The notes under the pieces: model-generated | The model's input: the letters and a program-made list of their open reading frames with translations, nothing else | What the model was told of the DNA's origin: nothing | Databases searched by the model: none | Program-made: the position numbers and the translations under genes | In this document: positions 17,341 through 26,045 of the stretch, one piece after another | How positions within the stretch are numbered: position 1 is the first letter of the stretch | Layout: every line of letters starts with the position of its first letter | Origin: Neobacillus piezotolerans | GTDB taxonomy: Bacteria > Bacillota > Bacilli > Bacillales > Cytobacillaceae | Direction: 5' to 3' | Assembly (NCBI RefSeq): GCF_003362805.1 | Contig: NZ_QNQT01000008.1 | Span: 124,001-188,000 of the forward strand | DNA length: 64,000 bases

Positions 17341-20300
17341 ATGGAGCCTCATTTTAGAAGTGAAGCGTGGAGAATTTTCAGACGGGAACTTTTTAATATG
17401 AAAGAAAGGGGCTATTTGACACCTGAGGCAGTGGCGGAGGTAGCGAAAGCCCATCACAGGTATCATCAGGATTTATTGGAGGAAGACAGGCAAAGGGAAG
17501 AAGCCCGGCATCCTCAGGCTATTGAGCCCCAGCCTGAGCAGCACCGCGATGCCGCAGCTCCAACGCCGGCTCTGCAGCAAAAAATGCCGCTAGTCCAGCA
17601 AAAGCCTAAAAAAGTCCTGACAAACGACCAAATCAGGGAGCGGAATATTTCCTGGCTGCTCAATATCGGGGTCATTTTCCTGCTTGTAGGAGGGCTGTTC
17701 GTTGCAACAAGCAATTGGGAAACTATGACTGCCGGCATGAAAAGCGCCGCGATCGCCCTAGTTTCTGTCCTCTTTTACGGTTTCGCCTATTTATCTTCAA
17801 GGATACTGAAAATCGAAAAAACCGCATTTGCCTTTATCGTCCTCGGCAGCCTGTTTTTGCCGATCTTTGTCCTTTCGCTAGGCTGGTTCGGCCTGCTTGG
17901 GGACTATTTATCCGTTACTGGTGAAGGGAAATTTTTGCTCGGTTTTTTGGGAAGCATCGTTCCCTCGGCCGCGTATGTTTATTTTGCGAAAAAGCTCAAT
18001 TCCAGGCTCTTTGCATGGTTTTCATTAATCGGTTTAACTGTGGCAGCGGGATTTTTGCTGGCTTCATTTAAACTGCCTATTGATTATTTTTATCTTGGCA
18101 TCATGGGCTTTAATGGTGCATTTATTTTCCTATTTAATAAATTGCGCAAAAAAAGTTCCATTGCTTTGTTTTTGAAAGAGTTTCCCATTTTCATCCAGGC
18201 CAGCCTCGTCATCTCCACGTTGCTGATGCTGTTCTTCTTTGATAGCAATCTGGTTTACGGTTTCAATCTTCTTATCACCGCTGCCATTTACCTCGCCATG
18301 ATGTTTGTAAGCGGAAGGAAGGAGTATCATTTTGTTTTCAGCGCGATGGTTGTCTATGGCGCTTATCAAATGATTGAACATTCTTTCCTTGATGATGCGG
18401 GCGCCATTGTATATGCCGCGGTCGCATTTGGCTTTGCCTTCGTACCGAAGGGTTTGAAAGGAAACCTGTTGCTTGACAAGGTGTTCCGGTATACAAGCGC
18501 GGTTGTTTCCATCCTTGCATTCTTTTATATCTCTCTCGAAGGGATGTTACTTAGAGCGGGGGAACCATCCATTGTTCTTTTGCTTGCCTATATAATCATC
18601 GCGGGGAATTTCCTGTATCTTTCCAATACGGAGAAACAGCCGGCATTCCGATATTTAAGCGCTGCTTTCCTTGGCGCGGCACTTTATGAAGGTGCCTCCC
18701 TGTTTGGAAAATATATTTTTCCCCTCAGTACGCAAACAGAAATTTATTTTGCCGGCGCAGCCTTGTTCCTGTCATTCGGTTTAAAGGCTGTGAGAAAGGA
18801 AACCGCACCTATCATGATTCCGGCAAGGGACATCGGCCTGGGGGCGATGATGTTTTCCAGCCTTATTGCCTTCGATTTGGGGGAATGGCTTGGACTAGGG
18901 GTAATGCTTCTTCTTTTCTGCGCACCGTTATTCATTTTTAGGCGGGTTGATCCGAGGCCACTCGCAAGGAACTTATCCATTTGGGCAATCCCTTTGTGCG
19001 CTGGCTTAGCGTCCCTGGCATTTGGGCAAAAGGCTGTACTTGAATCAGAAATTTTCAGGGGGAATTACGGGTATCCCGCTGCCTTTGCTGCAGGGGCTGC
19101 GCTGCTTCTCGTTGTTTCGGTTGTTTTTAAGAAAAAAGGGGACAGGGAACTGGCTGCTTCATTTTTTTATACAGCGCAGCTCATGTATACACCTGGACTA
19201 ATCTCAACCGCATTTTGGGATATCGATCCGCTGATTGTCCGTCCAGCTCTTTTCATTGGCGGAATAGGGATGTATTTCCTGCTTTACCGTATGCATCGCC
19301 TCCAAATGACTGCCGTCCTTATCAGTACCGTGACACTTGGTTTCTATTTTTCAATTGTTGCTTCGGCCTATTCGCAAGTACAATTTTCCGGTTTTGCGAA
19401 GTCGCTTATTTTGCCCTTAGCGGCGATAACACTTTTAATGCTTGCCTTTCTGATTAGGAAAAAAGATCTTCTTTTGTATTCGGGATACGGGTGGTCGGGC
19501 CATGCCGTTTTGCCAGTATCACTAATGGTTGCCTGGTTCGTATTTCCTGAATGGTCAATTTACAGCCTCATCGCCTCGATTGCGATTTACGGAATTTCGT
19601 GTTTTCTGACGGGTGCGGACTGGAAAAAGATTTTGTTTTTGTATAGCACGTATACCACGCTTTTCCTTTCGGTGAGCAAAGGATTCACTTTAGCCATAAG
19701 GGATTATTCCGGAAGCTATGAATTTCCGGTTACGAGCCTCGGTATCCTTTTTGTCTGGCTGCTTTTAAAAACAGGCTTGAAACAGTGGACGCAGTATTTT
19801 CTGGCGGCTTTTTCGATATTCGGAATCGCCTCAATCGCTTTTAGCTATCCATTCACGTTCCTTCCATACTCAGTTACTCTTGTTTATGGAGCGGGAACAC
19901 TTGCCTTTTTGCATAAAGTGAAATGGGATTTGACAGGGATTTTACCTATTTTGTTTCTGTATTTCGCCAGCATGGGTTATTTGTCGGGATCTGGGCTTGG
20001 CAGCGGATGGATTTTTGCCATTACGGCTGCCTTTGGGCTTTTGCATGCGGGGGTTGGCTACTTTGTCTATCAAAGTTTGCTATATAGGGGCAGCCAAATA
20101 CAGTATTCTACATTCGACTGGTATACGTTTGGGGCTTTCTTGTACTATCTGTCGCTTTATCCGTTTTCAGGGGAATCCATCTGGATGGCTGCGGTCCCTG
20201 GCCTGGTTATTTCTTTTACATTGCTGATGCAGAGAAAAAGGGTTGGAACAACGGTAGGGCTTTTCATTCCATTCCTATCGGGAGCTTATTTGCTCGAGCC

Positions 20301-20799
20301 ATATTACGGAGTAATCAGCACGCTATCGATTCCCGCTCTTTTTGAAAGGGAAGCTTATGTCCTTCCATTGGTCGCGCTCGTCATTTTTTTGCGAAAATCA
20401 ATGAAGGGCCGATATGCCCAATCGACCGGCAAACTGCAATGGGCCGTTTTGATTTTCACAGCGATTGTCCTCGTCCAGGACGGGCTCGAGAGCAATACGG
20501 TCTATGATGCCATCATCCTTGGAACGCTTTCGCTTATATCGCTGCTTGTCGGGATGTTCTTCCGGGTAAAATCGTATTTCTTTATAGGCGTCGGAGTCCT
20601 GCTCCTTAATTTGTTCCTGCAAACAAGGCCATTATGGGGCAATCTTCCATGGTGGGGCTATCTTCTCGCAGCCGGTTCCCTGCTGATCGGGATTGCAAGC
20701 TACAATGAATGGCGAAAACAAAATCCTGATAAAGGCGGGAGATTTGCTGGAACACGCCTAAAGGAAAAAATCGTTTCGTCCATGAAAGAATGGGATTGA
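17341..20799 (+). CDS. Very large polytopic membrane protein (1152 aa), function unknown
   Basis: After a hydrophilic, Gln/Pro-rich N-terminal region of about 95 residues (helical, with a repeated EEDRQREEA-type charge pattern), the rest is nearly continuous hydrophobic segments, at least 25 by eye, separated by short loops often containing RKK. It resembles the SCO7613-type or DUF2157-type membrane proteins, none of which has an assigned role. The regular four- to five-helix spacing suggests internal duplication. ATG 17341 is favoured because AGGGGG lies about six bases upstream; an ATG two codons earlier overlaps the site. A promoter and a terminator bracket it as a single-gene unit. Confidence 0.75.
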   Translation: MEPHFRSEAWRIFRRELFNMKERGYLTPEAVAEVAKAHHRYHQDLLEEDRQREEARHPQAIEPQPEQHRDAAAPTPALQQKMPLVQQKPKKVLTNDQIRERNISWLLNIGVIFLLVGGLFVATSNWETMTAGMKSAAIALVSVLFYGFAYLSSRILKIEKTAFAFIVLGSLFLPIFVLSLGWFGLLGDYLSVTGEGKFLLGFLGSIVPSAAYVYFAKKLNSRLFAWFSLIGLTVAAGFLLASFKLPIDYFYLGIMGFNGAFIFLFNKLRKKSSIALFLKEFPIFIQASLVISTLLMLFFFDSNLVYGFNLLITAAIYLAMMFVSGRKEYHFVFSAMVVYGAYQMIEHSFLDDAGAIVYAAVAFGFAFVPKGLKGNLLLDKVFRYTSAVVSILAFFYISLEGMLLRAGEPSIVLLLAYIIIAGNFLYLSNTEKQPAFRYLSAAFLGAALYEGASLFGKYIFPLSTQTEIYFAGAALFLSFGLKAVRKETAPIMIPARDIGLGAMMFSSLIAFDLGEWLGLGVMLLLFCAPLFIFRRVDPRPLARNLSIWAIPLCAGLASLAFGQKAVLESEIFRGNYGYPAAFAAGAALLLVVSVVFKKKGDRELAASFFYTAQLMYTPGLISTAFWDIDPLIVRPALFIGGIGMYFLLYRMHRLQMTAVLISTVTLGFYFSIVASAYSQVQFSGFAKSLILPLAAITLLMLAFLIRKKDLLLYSGYGWSGHAVLPVSLMVAWFVFPEWSIYSLIASIAIYGISCFLTGADWKKILFLYSTYTTLFLSVSKGFTLAIRDYSGSYEFPVTSLGILFVWLLLKTGLKQWTQYFLAAFSIFGIASIAFSYPFTFLPYSVTLVYGAGTLAFLHKVKWDLTGILPILFLYFASMGYLSGSGLGSGWIFAITAAFGLLHAGVGYFVYQSLLYRGSQIQYSTFDWYTFGAFLYYLSLYPFSGESIWMAAVPGLVISFTLLMQRKRVGTTVGLFIPFLSGAYLLEPYYGVISTLSIPALFEREAYVLPLVALVIFLRKSMKGRYAQSTGKLQWAVLIFTAIVLVQDGLESNTVYDAIILGTLSLISLLVGMFFRVKSYFFIGVGVLLLNLFLQTRPLWGNLPWWGYLLAAGSLLIGIASYNEWRKQNPDKGGRFAGTRLKEKIVSSMKEWD

Positions 20800-20805
20800 G
20801 TAAGT

Positions 20806-20829
20806 GGATGGCGTTTGCCATCCCTTTTT
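20806..20829 (+). terminator. Terminator after the large membrane-protein gene
   Basis: GGATGGC-gttt-GCCATCC followed by CTTTTTC. Confidence 0.75.
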
Positions 20830-20982
20830 CTTTCGCGAAATACGGGATGAATGGTGAACTAGAAAGCTTCCTTATGTTCACCACATATCCTTTGACCGGA
20901 CGAGCAGTAGTCCTATATAGTTTAGTTTGGAGTAGTGTCGTTTGGAAGAAAATTCAAAGCATTCGAAAGGAAGTACATACGT

Positions 20983-23900
20983 TTGAAACATGTCATTGAT
21001 TTTTCGTTAAAAAACAAGTTCGCCATTTGGCTGCTCACAATCATGGTCACTGTCGCGGGACTTTACTCCGGCATCAGGATGAAACTAGAAACCTTGCCGG
21101 ATATCACGATACCTGTCATTACTGTGACAACCATCCTGCCGGGGGCGTCACCAGAGGAAGTAGCTGAAAAAATTTCCGAACCAATGGAGAAGCGCCTTCA
21201 AAACCTGGACGGCGTTAAAAATGTAAGCTCAAGTTCGTATCAAAATGCAAGCTCGCTGCAAATTGAATACAGCTACAAAAAGGATATGGAGGAAGCGAAA
21301 CGGGAGGCGGACGAAGCGTTAAACGGCATCCAGCTTCCAGATGGGGCAGGGGAACCTGAAATTACACGGATCTCATTCAACGCTTTTCCAATCATCGCTA
21401 TGAGCGTTTCCGATGAATCCGAGTCGCTTGCAGGCCTGACAAAGGCAGTGGAAGGGGAACTCGTCCCTGCTCTTGAAGGGCTGGAAGGGGTCGCATCCGT
21501 CCAGATTTCCGGCCAGAACATCGAGGAAGGCCAGCTCGTTTTTAAAAAGGAACAACTGGCCAAGTATGGCTTAACGGAAGATACGATTCGATCAATGCTT
21601 AAGGGATCAGCCATTTCCATGCCGCTCGGCTTGTATACGCTTGGGGAAGCACAAAAATCCATTTTGGTGGACGGCCAAATTACAACGCTGGATGATTTAA
21701 AAAAGGTGAAAATCCCAGTTATCCCTTCCGCTGCGGGCGGGGCGGGACAGGGGGCGCCAGGAAATCCATCCGAAGGCCAAATTCCTCTTAACCCGGCCGG
21801 TGCCGCGGGCAATTCCGCCGCACAGCAGCCTGGGGCGGGGCAAGGCTTTGGAAATGGACAAAATCCATCCGCAGCCAATCCTTCAACCAGCGGACAAGTT
21901 CAAATGCCTGGCTCGGAATCAGCCAATCCATCCTTTGCAGGGCTCCCAACGGTCGAGCTTCAGGGAATTGCCGATGTGAACATTGTCGGCAGGGCGGAAT
22001 CCATTTCGAGGACGAACGGAAAGGAATCTATCGGACTTCAGATTATCAAGGCACCGGAAGCGAATACTGTTGAGGTAGCCAATGAAGCGAAGGAAGAATT
22101 GAAGAAATTCGAAAAAGAATGGAAGAAAGCCGAATTTACAATTACTTTCGATCAGGGTACGCCGATAGAAGAATCGGTCAAAACCATGCTTAATAAGGCG
22201 CTTTTCGGCGCGTTATTCGCGGTGGTCATCATCCTCTTGTTCCTGAGAAGCATTAAATCGACCATTATCAGCGTTATCTCAATTCCGCTTTCCCTTTTGA
22301 TCGCCATACTGGCTCTAAAGCAAATGGATATAACGCTAAATATTATGACGCTTGGTGCGATGACGGTCGCGATCGGTAGGGTTATCGACGACTCCATCGT
22401 TGTGATAGAGAATATATATAGAAGAATGTCGTTAAAAACTGAAAAACTCGAGGGAAAAGAACTGATTAAATCGTCAACATTGGAAATGTTCATCCCGATT
22501 TTTTCCTCGACAATCGTAACCGTCGCTGTATTCCTGCCTCTCGGATTTGTCGAAGGCCAAATTGGCGAGCTGTTCCTGCCATTTGCGCTCACAATCGTAT
22601 TTGCGTTGATGGCATCCCTGCTTGTCGCCGTAACATTGGTGCCAATGCTTGCCCATACCCTTTTCAAAAAAGGGGCGGGAGCCAAACATAGCGAAGGGAA
22701 ACCGGGCAGGTTGGCCGGAACATACAGAAACATCTTGGAATGGTCACTGAACCATAAAATAGTGACATTTGGCCTTGCTGTCCTTCTGTTGGCGGGAAGC
22801 TTTCTCCTCGTGCCAAAAATTGGTGTGAGCTTCATACCGTCCGAGGAAGAAAAGATGGCCATCCTGACATTCAACCCAGCTCCCGGCCAAACGCTCGAGC
22901 AGGTTACTGATACAGCTGCCAATGCCAATGACTTCCTTCTTGAAAGGAAAGACGTACAAACTGTACAGTATTCCGCCGGGGGAAGGAACCCAATGAATCC
23001 TGGAGCTTCCAACCAGGCGATGTTTTTTGTAAAGTATGATAATAAAACGGAAGACTTTGAAAACGAGAAAGAGAGGGTTGTTAAAGCCCTTCAGGACCGG
23101 ACCGAAAAAGGCGAATGGGCGACACAGGACTTTTCCGGCGCGGGAGCGAGCAACAGCATAACCTATTATGTATATGGTGAAACCCTGCAGCAGCTAGAGC
23201 CGGTTGTCGGCAACATTGAATCAATCATGAAAGATAATCAATCGCTCAAGAATGTTGAAACGAGCATTTCCGCATCCTATGAGGAATATGCCCTGAAGGT
23301 TGACCAGGAAAAGGCTAGCAAGCTGGGTCTAACCGCAGGACAAGTGGGCATGGCTCTCATGCAGGAAAGGGAAAGGCCCGTAGCCGCGGTCATCCAAAAG
23401 GACGGCAGGGATATAACTGTTTATGTTCAGGCGGATAAAAAGGAATTTAAGGATATCAATGACGTGACAAACCAAACCGTCGCCTCTCCGCTTGGAATGG
23501 ATGTAAAGATATCCGGTTTGGTTTCTGTTGAAAAAGGAAAGACATCGGATACGGTCCATCGCAGGAATGGAAAATTATTCGTTTCAGTCGGAGGTGAGCT
23601 TCGCACAAAGGATGTCGCAAAAGTTTCCGCGGACATCCAGAAGGAAGTTGATAAACTCACAAAACCAACCGGAGTCGATATCAAAACGGGCGGGGTTACG
23701 GAAGACATTAAAGAGTCGTTCACTCAGTTGGGAATGGCGATGCTCGCGGCTGTCGCGATTGTTTACTTTATCCTAGTCCTGACATTTGGAGGAGCACTCG
23801 CACCATTCGCAATTTTATTCTCCCTGCCATTCAGCATTATCGGAGGGCTCGTGGCCCTATTGATCGCAAAGGAAACGATTTCGATTTCCGCGATGATTGG

Positions 23901-24222
23901 CGCCCTTATGCTGATTGGCATTGTCGTGACGAATGCAATCGTCCTTATCGACCGTGTCATCCATAAAGAAAAAGAAGGCTATACCGTCAGGGAGGCCCTT
24001 CTTGAAGCGGGGGTAACCCGCCTAAGGCCGATTCTTATGACAGCCATCGCGACGATTGGCGCGTTAATCCCGCTTGCTTTGGGAGTAGAAGGAAGCGGAG
24101 TCATCTCCAGGGGGCTGGGCGTAACGGTTATCGGAGGCCTGACAAGTTCGACGCTCCTAACGCTTGTCATCGTTCCGATTGTCTATGAAGCGTTAAAAAG
24201 GCCACGGAAAAAGAAAGCATAG
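20983..24222 (+). CDS. RND-family efflux permease, SwrC/AcrB type
   Basis: 1079 residues, close to B. subtilis SwrC. The usual two-fold layout is visible: N-terminal helix (FAIWLLTIMVTVAGLYSG), a large extracellular loop, helices 2-6 with the IGRVIDDSIVVIENI motif near 475 carrying the proton-relay aspartates, then the second half with helix 7 near 595 and a final five-helix bundle (GIVVTNAIVLIDRVI). A Gly/Ala/Pro/Gln-rich low-complexity stretch of about 70 residues sits near 245-315 in the first extracellular loop. No membrane-fusion partner gene is adjacent. A TTG start at 20983 has AAAGGAAG nine bases upstream and is preferred over a GTG 16 codons earlier. Confidence 0.9.
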   Translation: MKHVIDFSLKNKFAIWLLTIMVTVAGLYSGIRMKLETLPDITIPVITVTTILPGASPEEVAEKISEPMEKRLQNLDGVKNVSSSSYQNASSLQIEYSYKKDMEEAKREADEALNGIQLPDGAGEPEITRISFNAFPIIAMSVSDESESLAGLTKAVEGELVPALEGLEGVASVQISGQNIEEGQLVFKKEQLAKYGLTEDTIRSMLKGSAISMPLGLYTLGEAQKSILVDGQITTLDDLKKVKIPVIPSAAGGAGQGAPGNPSEGQIPLNPAGAAGNSAAQQPGAGQGFGNGQNPSAANPSTSGQVQMPGSESANPSFAGLPTVELQGIADVNIVGRAESISRTNGKESIGLQIIKAPEANTVEVANEAKEELKKFEKEWKKAEFTITFDQGTPIEESVKTMLNKALFGALFAVVIILLFLRSIKSTIISVISIPLSLLIAILALKQMDITLNIMTLGAMTVAIGRVIDDSIVVIENIYRRMSLKTEKLEGKELIKSSTLEMFIPIFSSTIVTVAVFLPLGFVEGQIGELFLPFALTIVFALMASLLVAVTLVPMLAHTLFKKGAGAKHSEGKPGRLAGTYRNILEWSLNHKIVTFGLAVLLLAGSFLLVPKIGVSFIPSEEEKMAILTFNPAPGQTLEQVTDTAANANDFLLERKDVQTVQYSAGGRNPMNPGASNQAMFFVKYDNKTEDFENEKERVVKALQDRTEKGEWATQDFSGAGASNSITYYVYGETLQQLEPVVGNIESIMKDNQSLKNVETSISASYEEYALKVDQEKASKLGLTAGQVGMALMQERERPVAAVIQKDGRDITVYVQADKKEFKDINDVTNQTVASPLGMDVKISGLVSVEKGKTSDTVHRRNGKLFVSVGGELRTKDVAKVSADIQKEVDKLTKPTGVDIKTGGVTEDIKESFTQLGMAMLAAVAIVYFILVLTFGGALAPFAILFSLPFSIIGGLVALLIAKETISISAMIGALMLIGIVVTNAIVLIDRVIHKEKEGYTVREALLEAGVTRLRPILMTAIATIGALIPLALGVEGSGVISRGLGVTVIGGLTSSTLLTLVIVPIVYEALKRPRKKKA

Positions 24223-24278
24223 ATTATCTGAACAATTGACTCCAAGGCAAAAGCATGTTCGGATTTGGGTAAAAATCC

Positions 24279-24307
24279 TTGACTGCGTCCCGTGGATTAT
24301 CTAAAAT
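24279..24307 (+). promoter_or_regulatory. Promoter of the manganese riboswitch transcript
   Basis: TTGACT, 17 bases, TAAAAT; transcription would begin near 24314, just before the aptamer. Confidence 0.7.
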
Positions 24308-24320
24308 TACACTATAGTCC

Positions 24321-24401
24321 TTAAAGGGGAGTAGCTAAGACAGCAATGTCGTCATGACGGGATTTATCCCCGGCGCTGCTGGCAACCATTCGTTGTAAGC
24401 G
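24321..24401 (+). promoter_or_regulatory. yybP-ykoY manganese riboswitch aptamer
   Basis: The element opens with AAAGGGGAGTAGC, the conserved start of the yybP-ykoY family, passes through a GTCATGACGG arm and contains the CCCGGCGCTG core with the ggcaacc stretch, then leads directly into a terminator hairpin. These RNAs bind Mn2+ and let transcription continue when manganese is high, usually ahead of Mn exporters. That fits the TerC/YjbE-type gene downstream. Together with its promoter and terminator it fills the 314-base gap after the RND gene. Confidence 0.88.
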
Positions 24402-24440
24402 AGACCTTTACCGCTAGCCGGTAAAGGTCTTTTGTTTTTC
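24402..24440 (+). terminator. Riboswitch-controlled intrinsic terminator
   Basis: Perfect 12-base stem AGACCTTTACCG / CGGTAAAGGTCT, five-base loop, then TTTGTTTTTC. It is the expression platform of the manganese riboswitch; ligand binding is expected to prevent it forming. Confidence 0.85.
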
Positions 24441-24536
24441 CTTTAAGTCTGGAAATAAATGTGCTTTTATCCACTTCTTTAAAAGGGAAAGGGTCAATAC
24501 ACCCAATTTTTTTATGAAAGGGCTTGGAGGGGAATC

Positions 24537-24818
24537 ATGAGGAAATTTTGGAAACGGATCAAGATGGTTTTTACGTTAAAAAAGTTTGGCCCATTCCTGC
24601 TGGATTTTTTTAAATCAAAAAATGTTCCATTGAAGAAGAAAGTATTGTCTGTAGGCCTTTTCGCAGCTTATCTGTTTATACCATTCGATGCCATCCCCGA
24701 TTTCTTTGCGTTTTTCGGACTAATTGACGATGTTGGCGTCCTGGTAGTGATTCTCCAGCAAATCATTAAGCTTGCTCCAGAATCGTTAAAGGAAAAGCAT
24801 AAACTTGGAATGGAATAG
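24537..24818 (+). CDS. DUF1232 (YkvA-type) membrane protein under Mn riboswitch control
   Basis: 93 residues. The basic N-terminus is followed by the DUF1232 signature YLFIPFDAIPDFFAFFGLIDD, a short hydrophobic hairpin with conserved Pro and Asp residues, then a second hydrophobic helix. The family is found next to many transporters and has no defined role. It is the first gene behind the manganese riboswitch and lies 45 bases before the TerC gene, so the two are probably co-transcribed, which suggests a part in metal export or envelope metal homeostasis. GGAGGGGAATC precedes the ATG. Confidence 0.8.
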   Translation: MRKFWKRIKMVFTLKKFGPFLLDFFKSKNVPLKKKVLSVGLFAAYLFIPFDAIPDFFAFFGLIDDVGVLVVILQQIIKLAPESLKEKHKLGME

Positions 24819-24863
24819 TTTTAAAAAACAAAGCAAATATTAATCGTATGGAGTGATTAGGAA

Positions 24864-25535
24864 ATGGAGTTATTTTCAGCCGAGTTTTGGTCAGCATTAT
24901 TTTCCCTTGTAATCATAGATCTTGTCCTTGCTGGTGATAATGCGATCGTGATAGGGCTCGCGGCAAGAAAGCTTCCAAAGAACCAACAGAAAAAAGCGAT
25001 TATCTGGGGGACGGTCGGGGCTATCATCATCCGCGCAACAGCAACGATTCTTGTCGTATGGCTGTTGATGATTCCGGGCCTCCGCTTAATTGGGGGCATT
25101 TTGCTTGTGTGGATTGCGTACAAGCTCCTTACGGAAGAAAGCGGGCATGACATCAAGGCGGGCGCGAGTTTCTGGGGAGCGATTAAAACGATCATCGTTG
25201 CCGACGCGCTTATGGGCCTCGATAACGTTTTGGCAGTCGCCGGAGCGGCGAATGGACATCCGCTACTCGTTATTCTCGGTCTGCTGATTTCCATCCCGAT
25301 TGTTGTGTGGGGCAGCACGATCATCCTCAAATGGATGGAACGTTTCCCGATTATCATAACAATCGGGGCCGGTGTGCTTGCATTCACGGCTTCAAGGATG
25401 ATCACCGAAGAAAAATTCCTGGCCGGGTTCTTTGAACATAACCCAATGATTAAATGGGCTTTTGTGGCCATCGTAATCATTGGGGTTATATTGGCCGGTA
25501 AATTCAAACAAAGAAAACTTGCAGAACAACATTAA
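24864..25535 (+). CDS. TerC-family (YjbE-type) manganese exporter
   Basis: 223 residues and about seven membrane helices. Family marks are IIDLVLAGDNAIVIGLAARKLP at the N-terminus and the second copy IIVADALMGLDNVLAVAGAA in the middle, each with the GDN/LDN Asp-Asn pair that lines the ion path. The length matches the short YjbE-type proteins rather than the longer YkoY/YceF type. TerC proteins export Mn2+ and help load metal onto secreted enzymes. Control by the upstream Mn riboswitch agrees with this. A terminator follows. Confidence 0.88.
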   Translation: MELFSAEFWSALFSLVIIDLVLAGDNAIVIGLAARKLPKNQQKKAIIWGTVGAIIIRATATILVVWLLMIPGLRLIGGILLVWIAYKLLTEESGHDIKAGASFWGAIKTIIVADALMGLDNVLAVAGAANGHPLLVILGLLISIPIVVWGSTIILKWMERFPIIITIGAGVLAFTASRMITEEKFLAGFFEHNPMIKWAFVAIVIIGVILAGKFKQRKLAEQH

Positions 25536-25543
25536 GAAGGAGG

Positions 25544-25574
25544 GAATCCGGTATATTTGCCGGGTTCTTTTTTT
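25544..25574 (+). terminator. Terminator after the TerC gene
   Basis: GAATCCGG / CCGGGTTC stem (one G-T pair) then CTTTTTTT. Confidence 0.75.
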
Positions 25575-25696
25575 ATTTGGAATATTTAAGGCCGCTTTTT
25601 ATTAATATTAAAAATTTTTATTTATTTTTTCCGGACACCCCCAAAAAGGGTTGTTCTTGTCCGTATAATATGGCAAAAGCATCAGGGAGGTGCGAC

Positions 25697-25810
25697 ATGG
25701 AACTTGTTTCAATAGATATTGACCAATTGCTTGATTCACATGTAAGCCAGGGATCTTTTGATCTGGAAATTATCCATGTTGAACTGGATGCCTTCCTTGA
25801 GAAGAACTGA
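25697..25810 (+). CDS. Acidic 37-residue protein, function unknown
   Basis: ATG with AGGGAGGTG five bases upstream opens a 37-codon frame of alternating hydrophobic and acidic residues (SIDIDQLLDSH, IIHVELDAFLEKN), strongly negative and without a membrane helix. TATAAT lies at 25664-25669 inside a CGGACA / TGTCCG inverted repeat (25632-25663), and a clear terminator ends the unit at 25889, so it appears to be a separate small transcription unit just ahead of the paa operon. I do not recognise it. The good ribosome site supports translation, but the short length keeps confidence moderate. Confidence 0.5.
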   Translation: MELVSIDIDQLLDSHVSQGSFDLEIIHVELDAFLEKN

Positions 25811-25857
25811 ATTGCAAAAACCTTGTTAGTTTCTCACCCTCTTTCTATAAATTTTGG

Positions 25858-25889
25858 GCCCTTCGCGGATAGCGGAGGGCTATTTTTTT
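25858..25889 (+). terminator. Terminator before the paa operon
   Basis: GCCCTTCGC / GCGGAGGGC stem with a five-base loop, then TATTTTTTT. It insulates the paa promoter. Confidence 0.75.
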
Positions 25890-25941
25890 ACTTGTGAATC
25901 CGCCCCTTTTTAGGAAAATAACCAATTTTCAGAATAATTAT

Positions 25942-25970
25942 TTGACTTTTCACTATCAAGAAGTTATTTT
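25942..25970 (+). promoter_or_regulatory. paa operon promoter
   Basis: TTGACT, 17 bases, TATTTT. The start point would be near 25977, placing the inverted repeat at 25980-26022 right at the start of the transcript. Confidence 0.6.
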
Positions 25971-25979
25971 TGAAATAAA

Positions 25980-26022
25980 TATATAACACGATATATCATC
26001 AACGGCAAAAACCCGTTATATA
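25980..26022. promoter_or_regulatory. Candidate operator of the paa operon (inverted repeat)
   Basis: TATATAAC at 25980-25987 is repeated inverted as GTTATATA at 26015-26022. The left arm continues into ACGATATA, and a close relative, TATAACGATATA, occurs at the ABC-importer promoter (36571). Position just after the start point fits a repressor site, with PaaX encoded in the operon the natural candidate; the assignment is inference. Confidence 0.35.
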
Positions 26023-26045
26023 AAAATGAATAGGGAGGGTGTACA

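Noticed and set aside
21273-21878. Long minus-strand frame opposite the RND gene
   Set aside because: Its Pro/Ala/Ser-rich sequence is simply the reverse of the low-complexity insert; no start signals.
22152-23012. 286-codon minus-strand frame within the RND gene
   Set aside because: Antisense shadow of conserved RND coding sequence with no family resemblance.
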